Assembly (NCBI RefSeq): GCF_000526335.1
Contig: NZ_JAFW01000001.1
Location: 4,650,001-4,714,000, forward strand
Reading direction: 5' to 3'
DNA length: 64,000 bases
Source of the DNA: Arthrobacter sp. 31Y
Lineage (GTDB): Bacteria; Actinomycetota; Actinomycetes; Actinomycetales; Micrococcaceae
Shown here: one piece after another, positions 41,552 to 51,103 of the stretch
Layout: each line of letters begins with the position of its first letter
How positions within the stretch are numbered: the stretch's first letter is position 1
Program-made: the position numbers and the translations under genes
The notes under the pieces: generated by a model
The model's input: only the letters and a program-made list of their open reading frames with translations
Databases searched by the model: none
What the model was told of the DNA's origin: nothing

Positions 41552-43963
41552 ATGCAGCCAGCCAGCGGAGAGTCGGAAGTCAAATGGTTTGAGGACATTG
41601 GAATGGGGGATGTTCCCGAAGTGGGCGGTAAGAATGCGTCATTGGGTGAACTCACCACTTCGTTGCGCTCAGCGGGGGTGAAAGTCCCCGACGGCTTCGC
41701 TACGACGTCCGGCGCGTACAGGAAGTTCCTGGCTGCCAACGGACTCGAAGCGGTCATCGGTCATTCCATTAGTGAGCTCAGGTCAGGCAGGATGTCCCTT
41801 CGCGAGACGGGGCATGCCATCCGCGATTCGATGTTGGCCGGGGAATTTCCGGCCGGTCTCATCGAGAGCATCAGGCAGAACTATCGGCGCCTCGGCGAAC
41901 GGGCTGGGCAGGAGCGGTTGGCGGTAGCTGTGCGCAGCAGCGCTACGGCAGAGGACCTGCCGGATGCCAGCTTTGCCGGGCAACAGGAAACATTCCTGAA
42001 TATCTCCGGTGAGAGTGCGCTCCTTGATGCCTGCCGACGTTGCTTTGCTTCCCTTTTCACTGATCGCGCTATTAGTTACCGGGAGATCAAAGGCTTTGGA
42101 CACTTGGACGTGGCACTATCTGTCGGTATCCAGCGGATGGTGAGATCCGACGTCGGTGCTTCAGGGGTGATGTTCTCCATCGACCCGGAGTCAGGCTTTC
42201 CACACAGCGTGGTCATCAGCGCGGCGTGGGGATTGGGCGAGACCGTTGTCCAGGGAACTATTAACCCGGACCAATACCAAGTGTTCAAACCCTTACTCGA
42301 GAACCCCGCACTGCTGCCAGTGATCGAAAGATCCGTGGGATCCAAAGAGCGAAAGATGATTTACCGCCTCGGTGGGACCGTCTCCACGAGGATGGTGGAA
42401 ACCACCGACAAAGAACGACGCGCGACAGTCCTCCCGGACCACGACATTATCCAGCTCGCGCGGTGGGCCGTGTTCGTGGAAAACCATTACGGACGCCCCA
42501 TGGACATGGAGTGGGCCAAAGACGGCGTCACAGGCGAGCTGTTCATGGTCCAGGCTCGACCGGAAACAGTTCAGGCCCAAAAAAGCGGGACGCTCTTCCG
42601 TATGTACCATTTGGCACAGGATGGCCGTCTCCTTGCATCCGGCGCCGCGGTGGGGAATTCCATTGCTGTAGGCCCTGTGTGCATCATCCAGGATGCCAAG
42701 GACATCGAAGCATTCGTCGATGGCGCCATTTTGGTAACCCGGATGACGGACCCGGACTGGGTACCCGTCATGAAGCGGGCAGCTGGAATCGTGACTGACC
42801 ACGGGGGACCCACCAGCCACGCGGCGATTGTGAGCCGTGAGCTGGGCGTTCCCGCTGTGGTGGGTACTGGCGACGCAACTGACGCGCTGGCAGGGAGGGA
42901 AGTTGTCACGCTCTCGTGCGCCGAAGGAGAAGAAGGACACGTCTATGACGGGATGCTGGACTTCGACGTAGAAGAGGTGGACACCGGGAGTCTTGCCAAA
43001 ACACGCACGGACATCATGGTCAACATCGCCAGCCCGGCCGCAGCTTTCACCTGGTGGCGTCTTCCTGCGGCCGGAGTCGGCCTCGCGAGGATGGAATTCA
43101 TCATCAACAACCTGATCCGTGTTCATCCGATGGCCCTTATCCATCCCGAGTTGGTGATGGATGACGCCGAGTCCGCTGTTATTGAACAACTAACCAGGGA
43201 CTACACCAGCCCCGAGGAGTATTTCGTCAGTGTCCTTGCCACAGGCATAGCCAAGATTGCTGCTCCTTTCCATCCGAAGCCAGTGGTTGTCCGGCTCAGC
43301 GATTTCAAGAGCAACGAGTATGGACACCTCGTGGGAGGCAGCTTCTTCGAACACCCCGAAGAAAACCCCATGCTGGGATTCCGAGGGGCTTCCCGCTACT
43401 ACAACAAGCACTACCGTGAAGCTTTCGCTCTCGAATGCCGTGCTGTGAAACGCGCGCGTGAAGTCATCGGGTTCTCAAACGTCATTGTCATGGTTCCTTT
43501 TTGCCGCACAGTGGACGAAGCGGACAAGGTGCTCAAGGCGATGTCTGAGAACGGACTTGTGCGTGGAGAGCACGGGCTGCGCATTTACATGATGTGTGAG
43601 ATCCCTTCCAACGTGGTGCTGGCGGAACAATTCGCGCGCCGTTTTGATGGGTTCTCCATCGGCTCCAATGATTTGACCCAGTTGGTGCTTGGCGTAGACC
43701 GTGATTCGGAACAATTGGCGGGGCTCTTCGATGAACGCGATGGAGCCGTGACCACCATGATCTCGGAGGTCATCGGGAAGGCACATGCAGCAGGAATCCG
43801 GATAGGGATTTGTGGTCAAGGTCCAAGTAACCATCCGGACTTTGCGGAGTTCCTTGTTCGAGAAGGCATTGATTCGATTTCACTGAACCCCGATACCTTC
43901 ATCCGGACGGTCCCGTTGATAGCTGCTGCAGAAAAGCACCTCAAACGACCGGACCCAGTGTAG
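41552..43963 (+). CDS. ppsA: Phosphoenolpyruvate synthase
   Basis: 803 residues from ATG 41552, close to the 792 of E. coli PpsA. Order: ATP-grasp domain (KNASLGELTTSL, VAVRSSATAEDLPDASFAGQ), swivelling His domain with GIVTDHGGPTSHAAIVSREL (phospho-His), and the C-terminal TIM barrel (LSDFKSNEY, SIGSNDLTQLVLGVDRD, GICGQGPSN). It makes PEP from pyruvate and ATP, allowing gluconeogenesis when sugars are short. It is behind the paired DosR-like boxes and 4 bp ahead of the phosphorylase fusion. Confidence 0.93.
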   Translation: MQPASGESEVKWFEDIGMGDVPEVGGKNASLGELTTSLRSAGVKVPDGFATTSGAYRKFLAANGLEAVIGHSISELRSGRMSLRETGHAIRDSMLAGEFPAGLIESIRQNYRRLGERAGQERLAVAVRSSATAEDLPDASFAGQQETFLNISGESALLDACRRCFASLFTDRAISYREIKGFGHLDVALSVGIQRMVRSDVGASGVMFSIDPESGFPHSVVISAAWGLGETVVQGTINPDQYQVFKPLLENPALLPVIERSVGSKERKMIYRLGGTVSTRMVETTDKERRATVLPDHDIIQLARWAVFVENHYGRPMDMEWAKDGVTGELFMVQARPETVQAQKSGTLFRMYHLAQDGRLLASGAAVGNSIAVGPVCIIQDAKDIEAFVDGAILVTRMTDPDWVPVMKRAAGIVTDHGGPTSHAAIVSRELGVPAVVGTGDATDALAGREVVTLSCAEGEEGHVYDGMLDFDVEEVDTGSLAKTRTDIMVNIASPAAAFTWWRLPAAGVGLARMEFIINNLIRVHPMALIHPELVMDDAESAVIEQLTRDYTSPEEYFVSVLATGIAKIAAPFHPKPVVVRLSDFKSNEYGHLVGGSFFEHPEENPMLGFRGASRYYNKHYREAFALECRAVKRAREVIGFSNVIVMVPFCRTVDEADKVLKAMSENGLVRGEHGLRIYMMCEIPSNVVLAEQFARRFDGFSIGSNDLTQLVLGVDRDSEQLAGLFDERDGAVTTMISEVIGKAHAAGIRIGICGQGPSNHPDFAEFLVREGIDSISLNPDTFIRTVPLIAAAEKHLKRPDPV

Positions 43964-43967
43964 AGCC

Positions 43968-46900
43968 ATGAAGGGATCACCCACTGCGGCTGCGGCGAGA
44001 CCCCCGTACGACGCGGTCATCTTCGACCTGGATGGCGTTGTCACCCGGACAGCCATGGTGCATCAGCTGGCGTGGCGGGACGCTTACGAGGCGATTGTGG
44101 GTGATCGCAGGTTTCCCAAGCTCACGCCCACGCGGCCGTTTACTTCAGACGACTATCTTTCCCTGGTGGACGGCAAACCCCGCGAAGCCGGGCTTATGAA
44201 CCTGTTGGCGTCCCGGGGCGTCGTCGTTGACCTCGGCGCACCAACTGATGCAACCGGTGACTGGACCGCCTACGGGCTTGGGGCGCTGAAGAACAAGGCT
44301 TACCTCGCCCGCCTTAAGAAGGACGGCGTCCAGGCGTACCCCGGAACGCTGGAACTGCTGGACAGCTTGCAGGCGGCAGGGGTTCCGGCGGGAGTGGTCA
44401 CTTCGAGCCGTAATGCCACACCTGTACTTGCTGCAGCGGGAATGACGGAAACCTTCGCCGCTGTGGTGGACGATACCGTCGCCAGAAAATTGGGGCTTCC
44501 GGGCAAACCTGAACCGGATGTATTCCTGGAGGCGGCCAGGCGCCTGGGGGTCTCGCCGGGCCGGGCGGTGGTCATTGAAGACTCGGTGGCGGGGGTGACA
44601 TCCGCCCGTCGCGGTGGATTCGGGCTTGTGGTGGGTATCGACCGGCAGGGGACCCGCCGGCAACTCGAAGCAGCTGGTGCGGACGTGGTCCTCAACGATG
44701 TGGGCGAGCTGGACCTGGGCCTGGTCATGAGTGATCCCTGGCAGCTCACCTACGAAGGGACAGCGCCGGAACACGAGGGGCACCGTGAAGCCCTCACGAC
44801 GCTGGGCAACGGATACATGGGTGTTCGCGGGGCTGTTTCCGAAGGCGGCCGGGAGTCGCGCTATGCCGGCATGTATCTGGCCGGTGTCTACAACAGGGTG
44901 GTTGCCAGGACGGGCGGGGAGTCTGTTGTCGACGAGCACATGGTCAACGCACCCGATTGCCTTCCCTTGGACCTCTGCTTGGAGAACGGCACGTGGTGGT
45001 CCGAGGGCGGCTTGCGGTTGGTGGAGGAGCGGCGGACTTTGGACATGGGGCAGGCTCTGTTGATTCGTCATGTTCTCCTGGAGTCCCCGGACGGTCGGCG
45101 CCTGGACGTCGCCGAAAGGCGCTTGGTGTCCATGGCGGAGCCTCACGTGCTGGCTGTAGAGACTCTCTTGACGCCGCTGGGCTGGAACGGAACAGTCTCG
45201 GTGCGGACCGGGGTCGATGTTGGCACCAGGAATGCGAACCTGCCAGAGCCGGCCATGGGAACCCATGTCCACCTGCGCGACAAGACGGCAGGAAGCCGCG
45301 GTGGCCCAAGCTGCGATCTTCTGGTCGAAGCCGAAACCAGCCAGAGCCAAATACGTGTGGCCATTGCCTTCCATGCAGATGCTGCGGGCAATGCCGGGTC
45401 GCCTGGAAGCGACAAGGCGTTCCACTTCCTCACCTTTGACGTTGCTTGCACTGATGGTGCGGCAACCGCCTTAACCAAGGTTGCCGCCGTCGTGACATCC
45501 CGGGACAAACCCATATCTTCCGCGGGTTCGGCCGCTTCTGCCGTTCTTGCGAGGGCGGGCACAAACTTTGAAGCTCTGCTCAGTTCCCACGTGGCCGCGT
45601 GGAAGCGGACCCTTCGGCCGTTCCTGGTGGAACTCGACTCTTCCACCCAGGTCCAATTGGTCTTGAACCTTCATCTTTTCCACCTCCTGCAGACCCTGAC
45701 GCATCACACGGAAGAGCTCGACGCCGGTGTCCCGGCCAGGGGACTGCACGGCGAGGGCTATCGGGGGCATGTCTTTTGGGACGAGCTCTTCGTCCTGCCC
45801 GTACTTACTGCCAGAACCCCCGAGGTGGCCCGGGCACTGATCGAATACCGTTGGCGGCGGCTCCCGGCAGCAAGGCAAGCGGCGTCAAGGCTCGGTTTGC
45901 CCGGAGCAATGTTTCCGTGGCAAAGCGGCAGCGACGGCAGCGAAGAAACTCCGCATTGGCTCTACAACGCCAGATCGGGGCGCTGGGTGCCGGACCATTC
46001 CAGGATGCAACGGCACGTGGGGCTCGCGGTTGCCTTCAACGTCTGGGAGTACTTTGAAGCCACTGGTGACAAGGCTTGGTTTCTGCGCCAAGGAGCAGAA
46101 CTCGTTGTGGAAGTGGCACGCTTCTTTGCTGCCATGGCGGCGTATGACCACAACGATGACCGTTTCCACCTGAAAGGCGTTGTGGGCCCGGATGAATACC
46201 ACACCCGCCGTCCAGGGGAGCCCGATCCGGGCCTGGATGACAACGCCTACACCAACGTCATGGCGGCATGGACCTGCGAACGCGCCGCAGAGATTCACGG
46301 GATGCTGAAAGGCCAAGAGTTAGCCGACCTCACGGAGCGTTTGAGTATCACGGCTAACGAAGTGTCGTTGTGGAAGCGGGTGTCCCGGAAGATGTTTGTT
46401 CCGTTCCACGACGACGGTGTCATCAGCCAGTTTCATGGATACGAGGTGCTGGAAGAACTTGATTGGGGCAAGTACCGCCAGGTGTACGAGAACATCGAGC
46501 GGCTGGATCTCATCCTCGAAGCGGAGGGCGACGACGTCAACCGCTACAAGCTCGCGAAGCAGGCCGACGTGTTGATGTTGCCCTATCTGCTGGGCCATGA
46601 GGGGCTCCGCGAGTTCATGACGAGACTTGGTTACGCCGTGTCCAAGGAGCAACTGGACCGGACTATTGAGTACTACCTGGCCAGGACGGCTCACGGTTCC
46701 ACTCTGAGCCGCGTTGCCCACGCCTCTGTCCTGGCTTCCGTGGACCCGGATAGGGCATGGGATAGCTTTCGGGAGGCGTTGGACGCAGATCTCGATGACA
46801 CCCAGCACGGGACAACCAAAGCGGGCATTCACCTGGGTGCCATGGCAGGTTCAATAGACGTGGTTCAGAGGAGCTTTGCCGGAATGAAGTTGGGGCGGGA

Positions 46901-47135
46901 TGGTTTGTCTTTCACGCCGTGCATGCCCAGGGGATTGCGCGCGGTTACTTTTAATGTGAAGTACAAGGGACATTCGTTGAAGATCCAGCTGAAGGACGGT
47001 CGTCTCCGGGTATCGTCCGCGGAAGGCGATGCCGCTCCCATTTCTCTTCGGATGGAAGGGCAGTCTGTCATGTTGGCTCCCGGGGAGACCAGGAGTTTCA
47101 GGATGAAGCCTGAACAGAAGGCGCGCCGGTCATGA
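43968..47135 (+). CDS. Beta-phosphoglucomutase (HAD) fused to GH65 disaccharide phosphorylase
   Basis: 1055 residues. Residues 1-245 are a HAD phosphatase/mutase ([12 protein letters not shown] with Asp20 and Asp22, [26 protein letters not shown]), typical of beta-phosphoglucomutase. Residues 260-1050 are GH65: [10 protein letters not shown], general acid Glu743 in VVGPDEYH, and phosphate-binding [12 protein letters not shown]. The two steps belong together: phosphorolysis of trehalose, maltose or kojibiose gives beta-glucose-1-phosphate, which the mutase turns to glucose-6-phosphate without spending ATP. Its stop overlaps the PfkA start. The sugar substrate is not decided by sequence alone. 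Confidence 0.9.
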   Translation: MKGSPTAAAARPPYDAVIFDLDGVVTRTAMVHQLAWRDAYEAIVGDRRFPKLTPTRPFTSDDYLSLVDGKPREAGLMNLLASRGVVVDLGAPTDATGDWTAYGLGALKNKAYLARLKKDGVQAYPGTLELLDSLQAAGVPAGVVTSSRNATPVLAAAGMTETFAAVVDDTVARKLGLPGKPEPDVFLEAARRLGVSPGRAVVIEDSVAGVTSARRGGFGLVVGIDRQGTRRQLEAAGADVVLNDVGELDLGLVMSDPWQLTYEGTAPEHEGHREALTTLGNGYMGVRGAVSEGGRESRYAGMYLAGVYNRVVARTGGESVVDEHMVNAPDCLPLDLCLENGTWWSEGGLRLVEERRTLDMGQALLIRHVLLESPDGRRLDVAERRLVSMAEPHVLAVETLLTPLGWNGTVSVRTGVDVGTRNANLPEPAMGTHVHLRDKTAGSRGGPSCDLLVEAETSQSQIRVAIAFHADAAGNAGSPGSDKAFHFLTFDVACTDGAATALTKVAAVVTSRDKPISSAGSAASAVLARAGTNFEALLSSHVAAWKRTLRPFLVELDSSTQVQLVLNLHLFHLLQTLTHHTEELDAGVPARGLHGEGYRGHVFWDELFVLPVLTARTPEVARALIEYRWRRLPAARQAASRLGLPGAMFPWQSGSDGSEETPHWLYNARSGRWVPDHSRMQRHVGLAVAFNVWEYFEATGDKAWFLRQGAELVVEVARFFAAMAAYDHNDDRFHLKGVVGPDEYHTRRPGEPDPGLDDNAYTNVMAAWTCERAAEIHGMLKGQELADLTERLSITANEVSLWKRVSRKMFVPFHDDGVISQFHGYEVLEELDWGKYRQVYENIERLDLILEAEGDDVNRYKLAKQADVLMLPYLLGHEGLREFMTRLGYAVSKEQLDRTIEYYLARTAHGSTLSRVAHASVLASVDPDRAWDSFREALDADLDDTQHGTTKAGIHLGAMAGSIDVVQRSFAGMKLGRDGLSFTPCMPRGLRAVTFNVKYKGHSLKIQLKDGRLRVSSAEGDAAPISLRMEGQSVMLAPGETRSFRMKPEQKARRS

Positions 47136-48044
47136 GGCGCTTGGGGATTCTTACAAGTGGTGGTGACTGCCCGGGTTTGAATGCTGTCATCCGAGGAGCA
47201 GTTCTCAGGGGGACTATCAGCCACGACTTCGAGTTCGTTGGATTCTCTACGGGAGGGTGGATCGGGGTCGGTCAGTCAATCACTGCATAGACACGGTGTG
47301 GACGGGTTGATCGCCGTAGGGGGTGAGGGAACTCATGCTGCGGCCCGCATCTTGTCAGAGCAGGGAGTCAACGTTATTGGTCTACCAAAGACCATCGATA
47401 ACGACTTGGGCGCTACGGATTACACGTTTGGATTCGACACGGCCGTGCAAACTGCTACTGATGCAATCGACCGCCTGCGGACCACCGGGGAGTCCCATCA
47501 TCGGTGCATGATTGCTGAAGTCCAGGGAAGGAATGCAGGGTGGATTGCCTTGCATGCGGGGATGGCCTCCGGCGCCCACGCAATTCTGATCCCCGAGCAC
47601 CGGGTTTCCATGGAGCAAATAGCCGTGTGGGTCAGCTCAGCCCATGAACGCGGCAGGGCCCCGTTGGTAGTGGTTGCAGAGGCTTTCGCACCTGCGGGAC
47701 AGGAGGCGCCGTATTCACCACGTGGCCTGGATACCTTTGGCCGGCCACGGCTCGGTGGCATCGGAATAATGTTGGAAGGGCTGTTGCAGGAGATGACCGG
47801 GATCGAGACCAGGGCCACCGTCTTGGGACACATCCAGCGCGGGGGCGCACCCACGGCTTTCGACAGGGTCCTTGCCACCCGCTTGGGCATGGCTGCGGTC
47901 ACTCTCGCGGTCGAGCACAAGTGGGGCACAAGGGTCTCCCTGAAAGGCCCCGACATCACTGACGTGCCCCTCGCGTCGGCTTTGGGGGATCTCAAGACCG
48001 TTCCGGAGGCACGCTTCAAGGAAGCGGAAGCCTTGTTCGGATAG
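47132..48044 (+). pseudogene. pfkA: 6-phosphofructokinase with deletion and frameshift
   Basis: The start (ATGA overlap) reads [21 protein letters not shown] and DFEFVGF in one frame, stopping at TAG 47288-47290. From about 47257 the family sequence resumes in another frame: [52 protein letters not shown] and on to LGHIQRGGAP. About 50-60 residues are missing at the junction, including the TSRTNPF-type active-site loop. It would have made fructose-1,6-bisphosphate, a natural follow-up to the phosphorylase fusion. It is almost certainly inactive here. Confidence 0.85.
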
Positions 48045-48123
48045 CGGGGAGTTTGGTCCGCCGTAATGGGCATGCCTTCCAGCGTCCAAGGTCCTGCAAC
48101 GGGACCGGGGATCCAGAAGCAAC

Positions 48124-48137
48124 GGGACTTCCGGCCC
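48124..48137 (+). promoter_or_regulatory. DosR-like box before DUF1508 gene
   Basis: GGGACTTCCGGCCC, 90 bp upstream of the DUF1508 start. Its complement nearly repeats the box at 51090. Confidence 0.55.
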
Positions 48138-48227
48138 TTACGACCCAACTCTGTCAACGGGCATCCTGATGGAAGGCATAGCGGGACCGATGATGCCGTG
48201 ATCAGCAAGTGCAGAAAGGGCGGACCC

Positions 48228-48455
48228 GTGACTGGGATCTTTGAGCTTTTTACTGACGGCCAAGCCAACGTCAGGTTCCGGCTGGTGGACTCCGAAGGAC
48301 GGGAACTCGCAGTCTCGTGCTCGTACGTAGACAAGGACTCCGCGGTGCGAGGCATCTCCCGTGTCCGTGAGTGCGCGGGGATGGGCTTGGTCCAAGACCA
48401 TTGTTTGCCGATGTCGCCAGCCGACACGAAAACCGCAGACAGCCGGCTCCTGTGA
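48228..48455 (+). CDS. DUF1508/YegP-like small protein
   Basis: 75 residues from GTG 48228, chosen over a longer frame because AAAGGG precedes it and the domain begins at once: GIFELFTDGQANVRFRLVDS, YVDKDSAVRGISRVRE. YegP-type domains are small alpha/beta proteins often linked to stress, function unknown. The tail after residue 60 is unrelated to the domain. Confidence 0.7.
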   Translation: MTGIFELFTDGQANVRFRLVDSEGRELAVSCSYVDKDSAVRGISRVRECAGMGLVQDHCLPMSPADTKTADSRLL

Positions 48456-48480
48456 ACGTACATATGCGCAGGGCCGCCGA

Positions 48481-48705
48481 ATGAAGATCGAACGCAATCC
48501 TCAGAAACCGGAAATAGTCGGACCTCAACGCCCCTCTGAGGCGGTTGAGCCAGCGACGGGCAATCAGGGCAGGCAACCGCAACGCGGAAGGGTCCGTTCA
48601 ATCCCGCATAATCCGTTGGTTCAGCAGTTGTTCCGGCTGGGAAAACGCCGCGAGGACGCGGAAGCGAAGCTTGAGAAAAGGTTCGCTAAAAGAAAGAAAA
48701 CCTAA
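48481..48705 (+). CDS. Small basic protein, unknown
   Basis: 74 residues from ATG 48481. A Pro/Gln-rich N-terminal half is followed by a strongly basic helix (FRLGKRREDAEAKLEKRFAK) with charge pattern like a nucleic-acid- or ribosome-binding peptide. No family recognised. It could belong to the DUF1508 transcript, 25 bp after it. Confidence 0.45.
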   Translation: MKIERNPQKPEIVGPQRPSEAVEPATGNQGRQPQRGRVRSIPHNPLVQQLFRLGKRREDAEAKLEKRFAKRKKT

Positions 48706-48726
48706 AGCCCAGAGCACGCTGACCCG

Positions 48727-49068
48727 TCATGAAATCCTCAAAACAGCAGCTCCAGTGATTCTGTCATTCGCGAGGTCGTCCAATGCCTGGTCGGCTGCTG
48801 CGAAGGCATATGCCGTGGTGGTGGGAATCAATGGCATGTCAGCTGCGAGGGCAAGCAATTCCGTTCCGTCAGCCCTGGTGTTGGCCGTGACGCTGTCGCC
48901 TGCTTTGAATCTGCCGCTCCCGGGGCCTGATTCCACGACGATTCCCACAGCTTCATGACCTGGAACAATCCGGGAATGACGCGGAGGAAGGTCACCTACA
49001 GCCAGATGCAGGTCCGTGCGGCAGACCCCACACACGTTCAAACGAGGTTCGGTCGGAAGGCAACGGAC
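48727..49068 (-). pseudogene. AdhA-type zinc alcohol dehydrogenase with large internal deletion
   Basis: The minus-strand frame holds NVCGVCRTDLHLAVGDLPP and GHEAVGIVVESG (catalytic zinc site), then from GDSV jumps directly to TANTRADGTELLALAADMPL and ITGAAVLRIS, the C-terminal end of the same family. About 200 residues, including the structural zinc cluster and the whole NAD-binding fold, are missing, and the frame is kept. The far N-terminus is also eroded. No activity is possible. Confidence 0.82.
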
Positions 49069-49082
49069 ACCGGGGCCTCCAC

Positions 49083-49101
49083 TGTGACCTTCGGCCCTGT
49101 T
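49083..49101 (-). promoter_or_regulatory. DosR-like box before Usp gene
   Basis: Minus strand AACAGGGCCGAAGGTCACA, one base from the box at 41475. A second weaker copy ACAGGAAGGAAAGTCACA lies at 49128-49145, just before the ribosome site of the Usp gene. The stronger copy also sits upstream of the broken alcohol dehydrogenase on the other strand. Confidence 0.65.
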
Positions 49102-49163
49102 AGATGCTGTCTGTTCACGGCATTCTGACAGGAAGGAAAGTCACAAGCGCCAGGAGGACAAAG

Positions 49164-49610
49164 ATGAGCAAGGACGGATCACCAGGGAAGATTGTTGTAG
49201 GGGTGGATGGTTCGGAGCCGTCCATCGAGGCGCTCCGCGAAGCCCAACGTTTGGCAGTCGCCTTGGGGGCAACAGTGGAGGCGATTGCGTACTGGGATTT
49301 TCCGCCGGTCTATGAGGGCTATGTGGCCGTGGGGATCACGGGATTTGAGGAGGCTGCCGGGCAAGTCCTGAAGGTGTCAGTCGAAAAGGCATTCGGCATT
49401 GACGTGCCGGACAACGTCATTTCGCATCTGGAACAGGGCCATCCCCGGCAAGGACTGATCAAAGCAAGCCGCGGAGCAGAGATGGTGGTCGTGGGCAGGC
49501 GCGGCCATGGCGGATTCGGCGGCCTACTGATGGGATCGGTCAGTTCGGCCTGCGTCGCCCACGCACATTGCCCGGTTCTTGTAGTGCACACCCCCGAAAA
49601 GGAAGCATGA
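49164..49610 (+). CDS. Universal stress protein (UspA family)
   Basis: 148 residues from ATG 49164 with CAGGAGGA upstream. IVVGVDGSEPSIEALREAQR and GRRGHGGFGGLLMGSVSSAC give an ATP-binding Usp; HCPVLVVHTPEK closes it. Close paralogue of 40186-40632 (same motif wording almost throughout). It is followed after 1 bp by a PPOX flavoprotein gene, a pairing typical of dormancy regulons. Confidence 0.92.
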   Translation: MSKDGSPGKIVVGVDGSEPSIEALREAQRLAVALGATVEAIAYWDFPPVYEGYVAVGITGFEEAAGQVLKVSVEKAFGIDVPDNVISHLEQGHPRQGLIKASRGAEMVVVGRRGHGGFGGLLMGSVSSACVAHAHCPVLVVHTPEKEA

Positions 49611-49611
49611 A

Positions 49612-50055
49612 ATGAGTGTGCCCAGCCAAGAGCCTGTACGCATCGATGGTGCCCGTCACGTCAGCGAAGACCTTAGTGAGGTGCAGTGCTGGGAGAGGCT
49701 GCGTTTACACGACACAGGGCGGATAGGTTTCGTCCACCACGGCAGGGTGATGATCTTGCCTGTCAACTATCTGGTTCACGATCACGCTATTTACTTCCGA
49801 ACCTCGCTGGAAGGGTTGATTGGTGGGCCGGTGGCCCGACTGCAGACATCCTTCCAGATCGACGATGCCAGGGCTGATCGAAGCGAAGGGTGGTCGGTGT
49901 TGGTCAGCGGGTCCTCATCCCATGTGGTTGACCGGGAGGTACTTACGCGTCTCTGGGGCCATATGACGGCAGAGCCGTGGGCCGGTGGAGACAGAGGCCT
50001 CTTCATCTGTATCCAGCCCACCATCGTTACAGGCAAGCACGTATATCTCGCCTAG
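49612..50055 (+). CDS. PPOX split-barrel flavoprotein
   Basis: 147 residues. CWERLRLHDTGRIGFVHHGR, ILPVNYLVHDHAIYFRTS and GWSVLVSGSSSHV match the PPOX paralogues in this window, though it is the most divergent and lacks the FPWQ/TGRRF ending. It presumably binds FMN or F420. It is cotranscribed with the Usp gene. Confidence 0.82.
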   Translation: MSVPSQEPVRIDGARHVSEDLSEVQCWERLRLHDTGRIGFVHHGRVMILPVNYLVHDHAIYFRTSLEGLIGGPVARLQTSFQIDDARADRSEGWSVLVSGSSSHVVDREVLTRLWGHMTAEPWAGGDRGLFICIQPTIVTGKHVYLA

Positions 50056-50064
50056 CTGTAACGC

Positions 50065-50107
50065 GAAAGTGCGGGCTTGCCTGGGGAACCGGCAAGCCCG
50101 CACTTTC
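50065..50107. terminator. Strong bidirectional terminator hairpin
   Basis: A perfect 17-bp inverted repeat, GAAAGTGCGGGCTTGCC and its complement, around a 9-nt loop, between the convergent PPOX gene and the tandem Usp gene. Confidence 0.85.
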
Positions 50108-50139
50108 AGTGACCCCGGTTTGGGGTGCAGCCGTTGCTT

Positions 50140-51003
50140 TCAGTCGGAGTGCTTTACCGGGCTGATCCTCGCGATGATTGTGGGACACGGCAATTTGGTG
50201 AGAACTGCGTGCGCTGTGGAACCCAACAAGAGGCGTTTGAAACTGCCTCGTCCGCGGCTGCCGACCACCAGCAACTGCGCAGTGGCCCCGGCCGCGAGCA
50301 ATGCTTCGGCGGGCCGTGTGTGGGTGTCGAGCACCTGGTGCACCACCAAATCAGGGTACTTGTCTGCCAATCCGGCGACAGTCTCGGCTAAGACCACTCG
50401 CTCCTCTTCCGTGATGACCTCGAAGTAGTTGGTGTGGGGTACGCCGCGGGTTACCCATGGTTCTGGTGTGAGGAAGGCATGGAGGACAGTTAGCTCTTGG
50501 CCCTGGCGGTCGGCCTCTGCCGCGGCGAACGCGACGGCCTGTGTGGCCTCTTCAGAACCATCCACGCCAACTACAATCCCCTTGCGGTGTGTCATGTCGT
50601 GCTCACCGATAACTGCTACGGGGCAACGCGCAACGGCGGCAACCTGTAAAGCGCGATCTGTCAGGGAACCGCCAGCCCAACCATGGCCAGAACCAATGAC
50701 CACCATGGCGGCCTTTTTTGACCTCTTGCCCAAAGCGTAGCCGGCACCACCAGAGACGAGGTCCGTGGTGACATTGACGGTGGGTTCCATCTTGGCGGCC
50801 CGGTCCTTCGCAGCAGCAAGAAAGTTGATGCCGGATTCCCGGATCCACTCGTTATAGCCCACAGAATCGTACGCCCAGCGGTCATCCACGGCATGGACAA
50901 GCTGTACCGGCAGCTTCAAGGTGGCGGCTCTATGCATGGCCCATCCCATGGCAGCCTCGCTGCTGGGTGAATCGTTGACACCGACGACAATTGCTTCATT
51001 CAT
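50140..51003 (-). CDS. Tandem universal stress protein (two Usp domains)
   Basis: 287 residues from ATG 51003. Domain 1 (about 1-140) opens AIVVGVNDSPSSEAAMGWAM and carries GSGHGWAGGSLTDRA. Domain 2 (about 147-285) opens GIVVGVDGSEEATQAVAFAA and carries GSRGRGSFKRLLLGST, the clearer ATP motif. Tandem Usp proteins of this size are characteristic DosR-regulon members in mycobacteria. A DosR-like box is about 87 bp upstream. Confidence 0.92.
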   Translation of the reverse strand: MNEAIVVGVNDSPSSEAAMGWAMHRAATLKLPVQLVHAVDDRWAYDSVGYNEWIRESGINFLAAAKDRAAKMEPTVNVTTDLVSGGAGYALGKRSKKAAMVVIGSGHGWAGGSLTDRALQVAAVARCPVAVIGEHDMTHRKGIVVGVDGSEEATQAVAFAAAEADRQGQELTVLHAFLTPEPWVTRGVPHTNYFEVITEEERVVLAETVAGLADKYPDLVVHQVLDTHTRPAEALLAAGATAQLLVVGSRGRGSFKRLLLGSTAHAVLTKLPCPTIIARISPVKHSD

Positions 51004-51089
51004 GGTTGGGCCCGTTCTTCGTTGATGGGTACCCCGGACGTCGGCCGGGGCCTTGTTGCCAGTTTGTACCGGGTTCATGGTGCCGGTTA

Positions 51090-51103
51090 GGGCCGGAAGT
51101 CCT
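51090..51103 (+). promoter_or_regulatory. DosR-like box before tandem Usp gene
   Basis: GGGCCGGAAGTCCT, overlapping the last base of the RNase gene and upstream of the tandem Usp gene. Confidence 0.6.
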
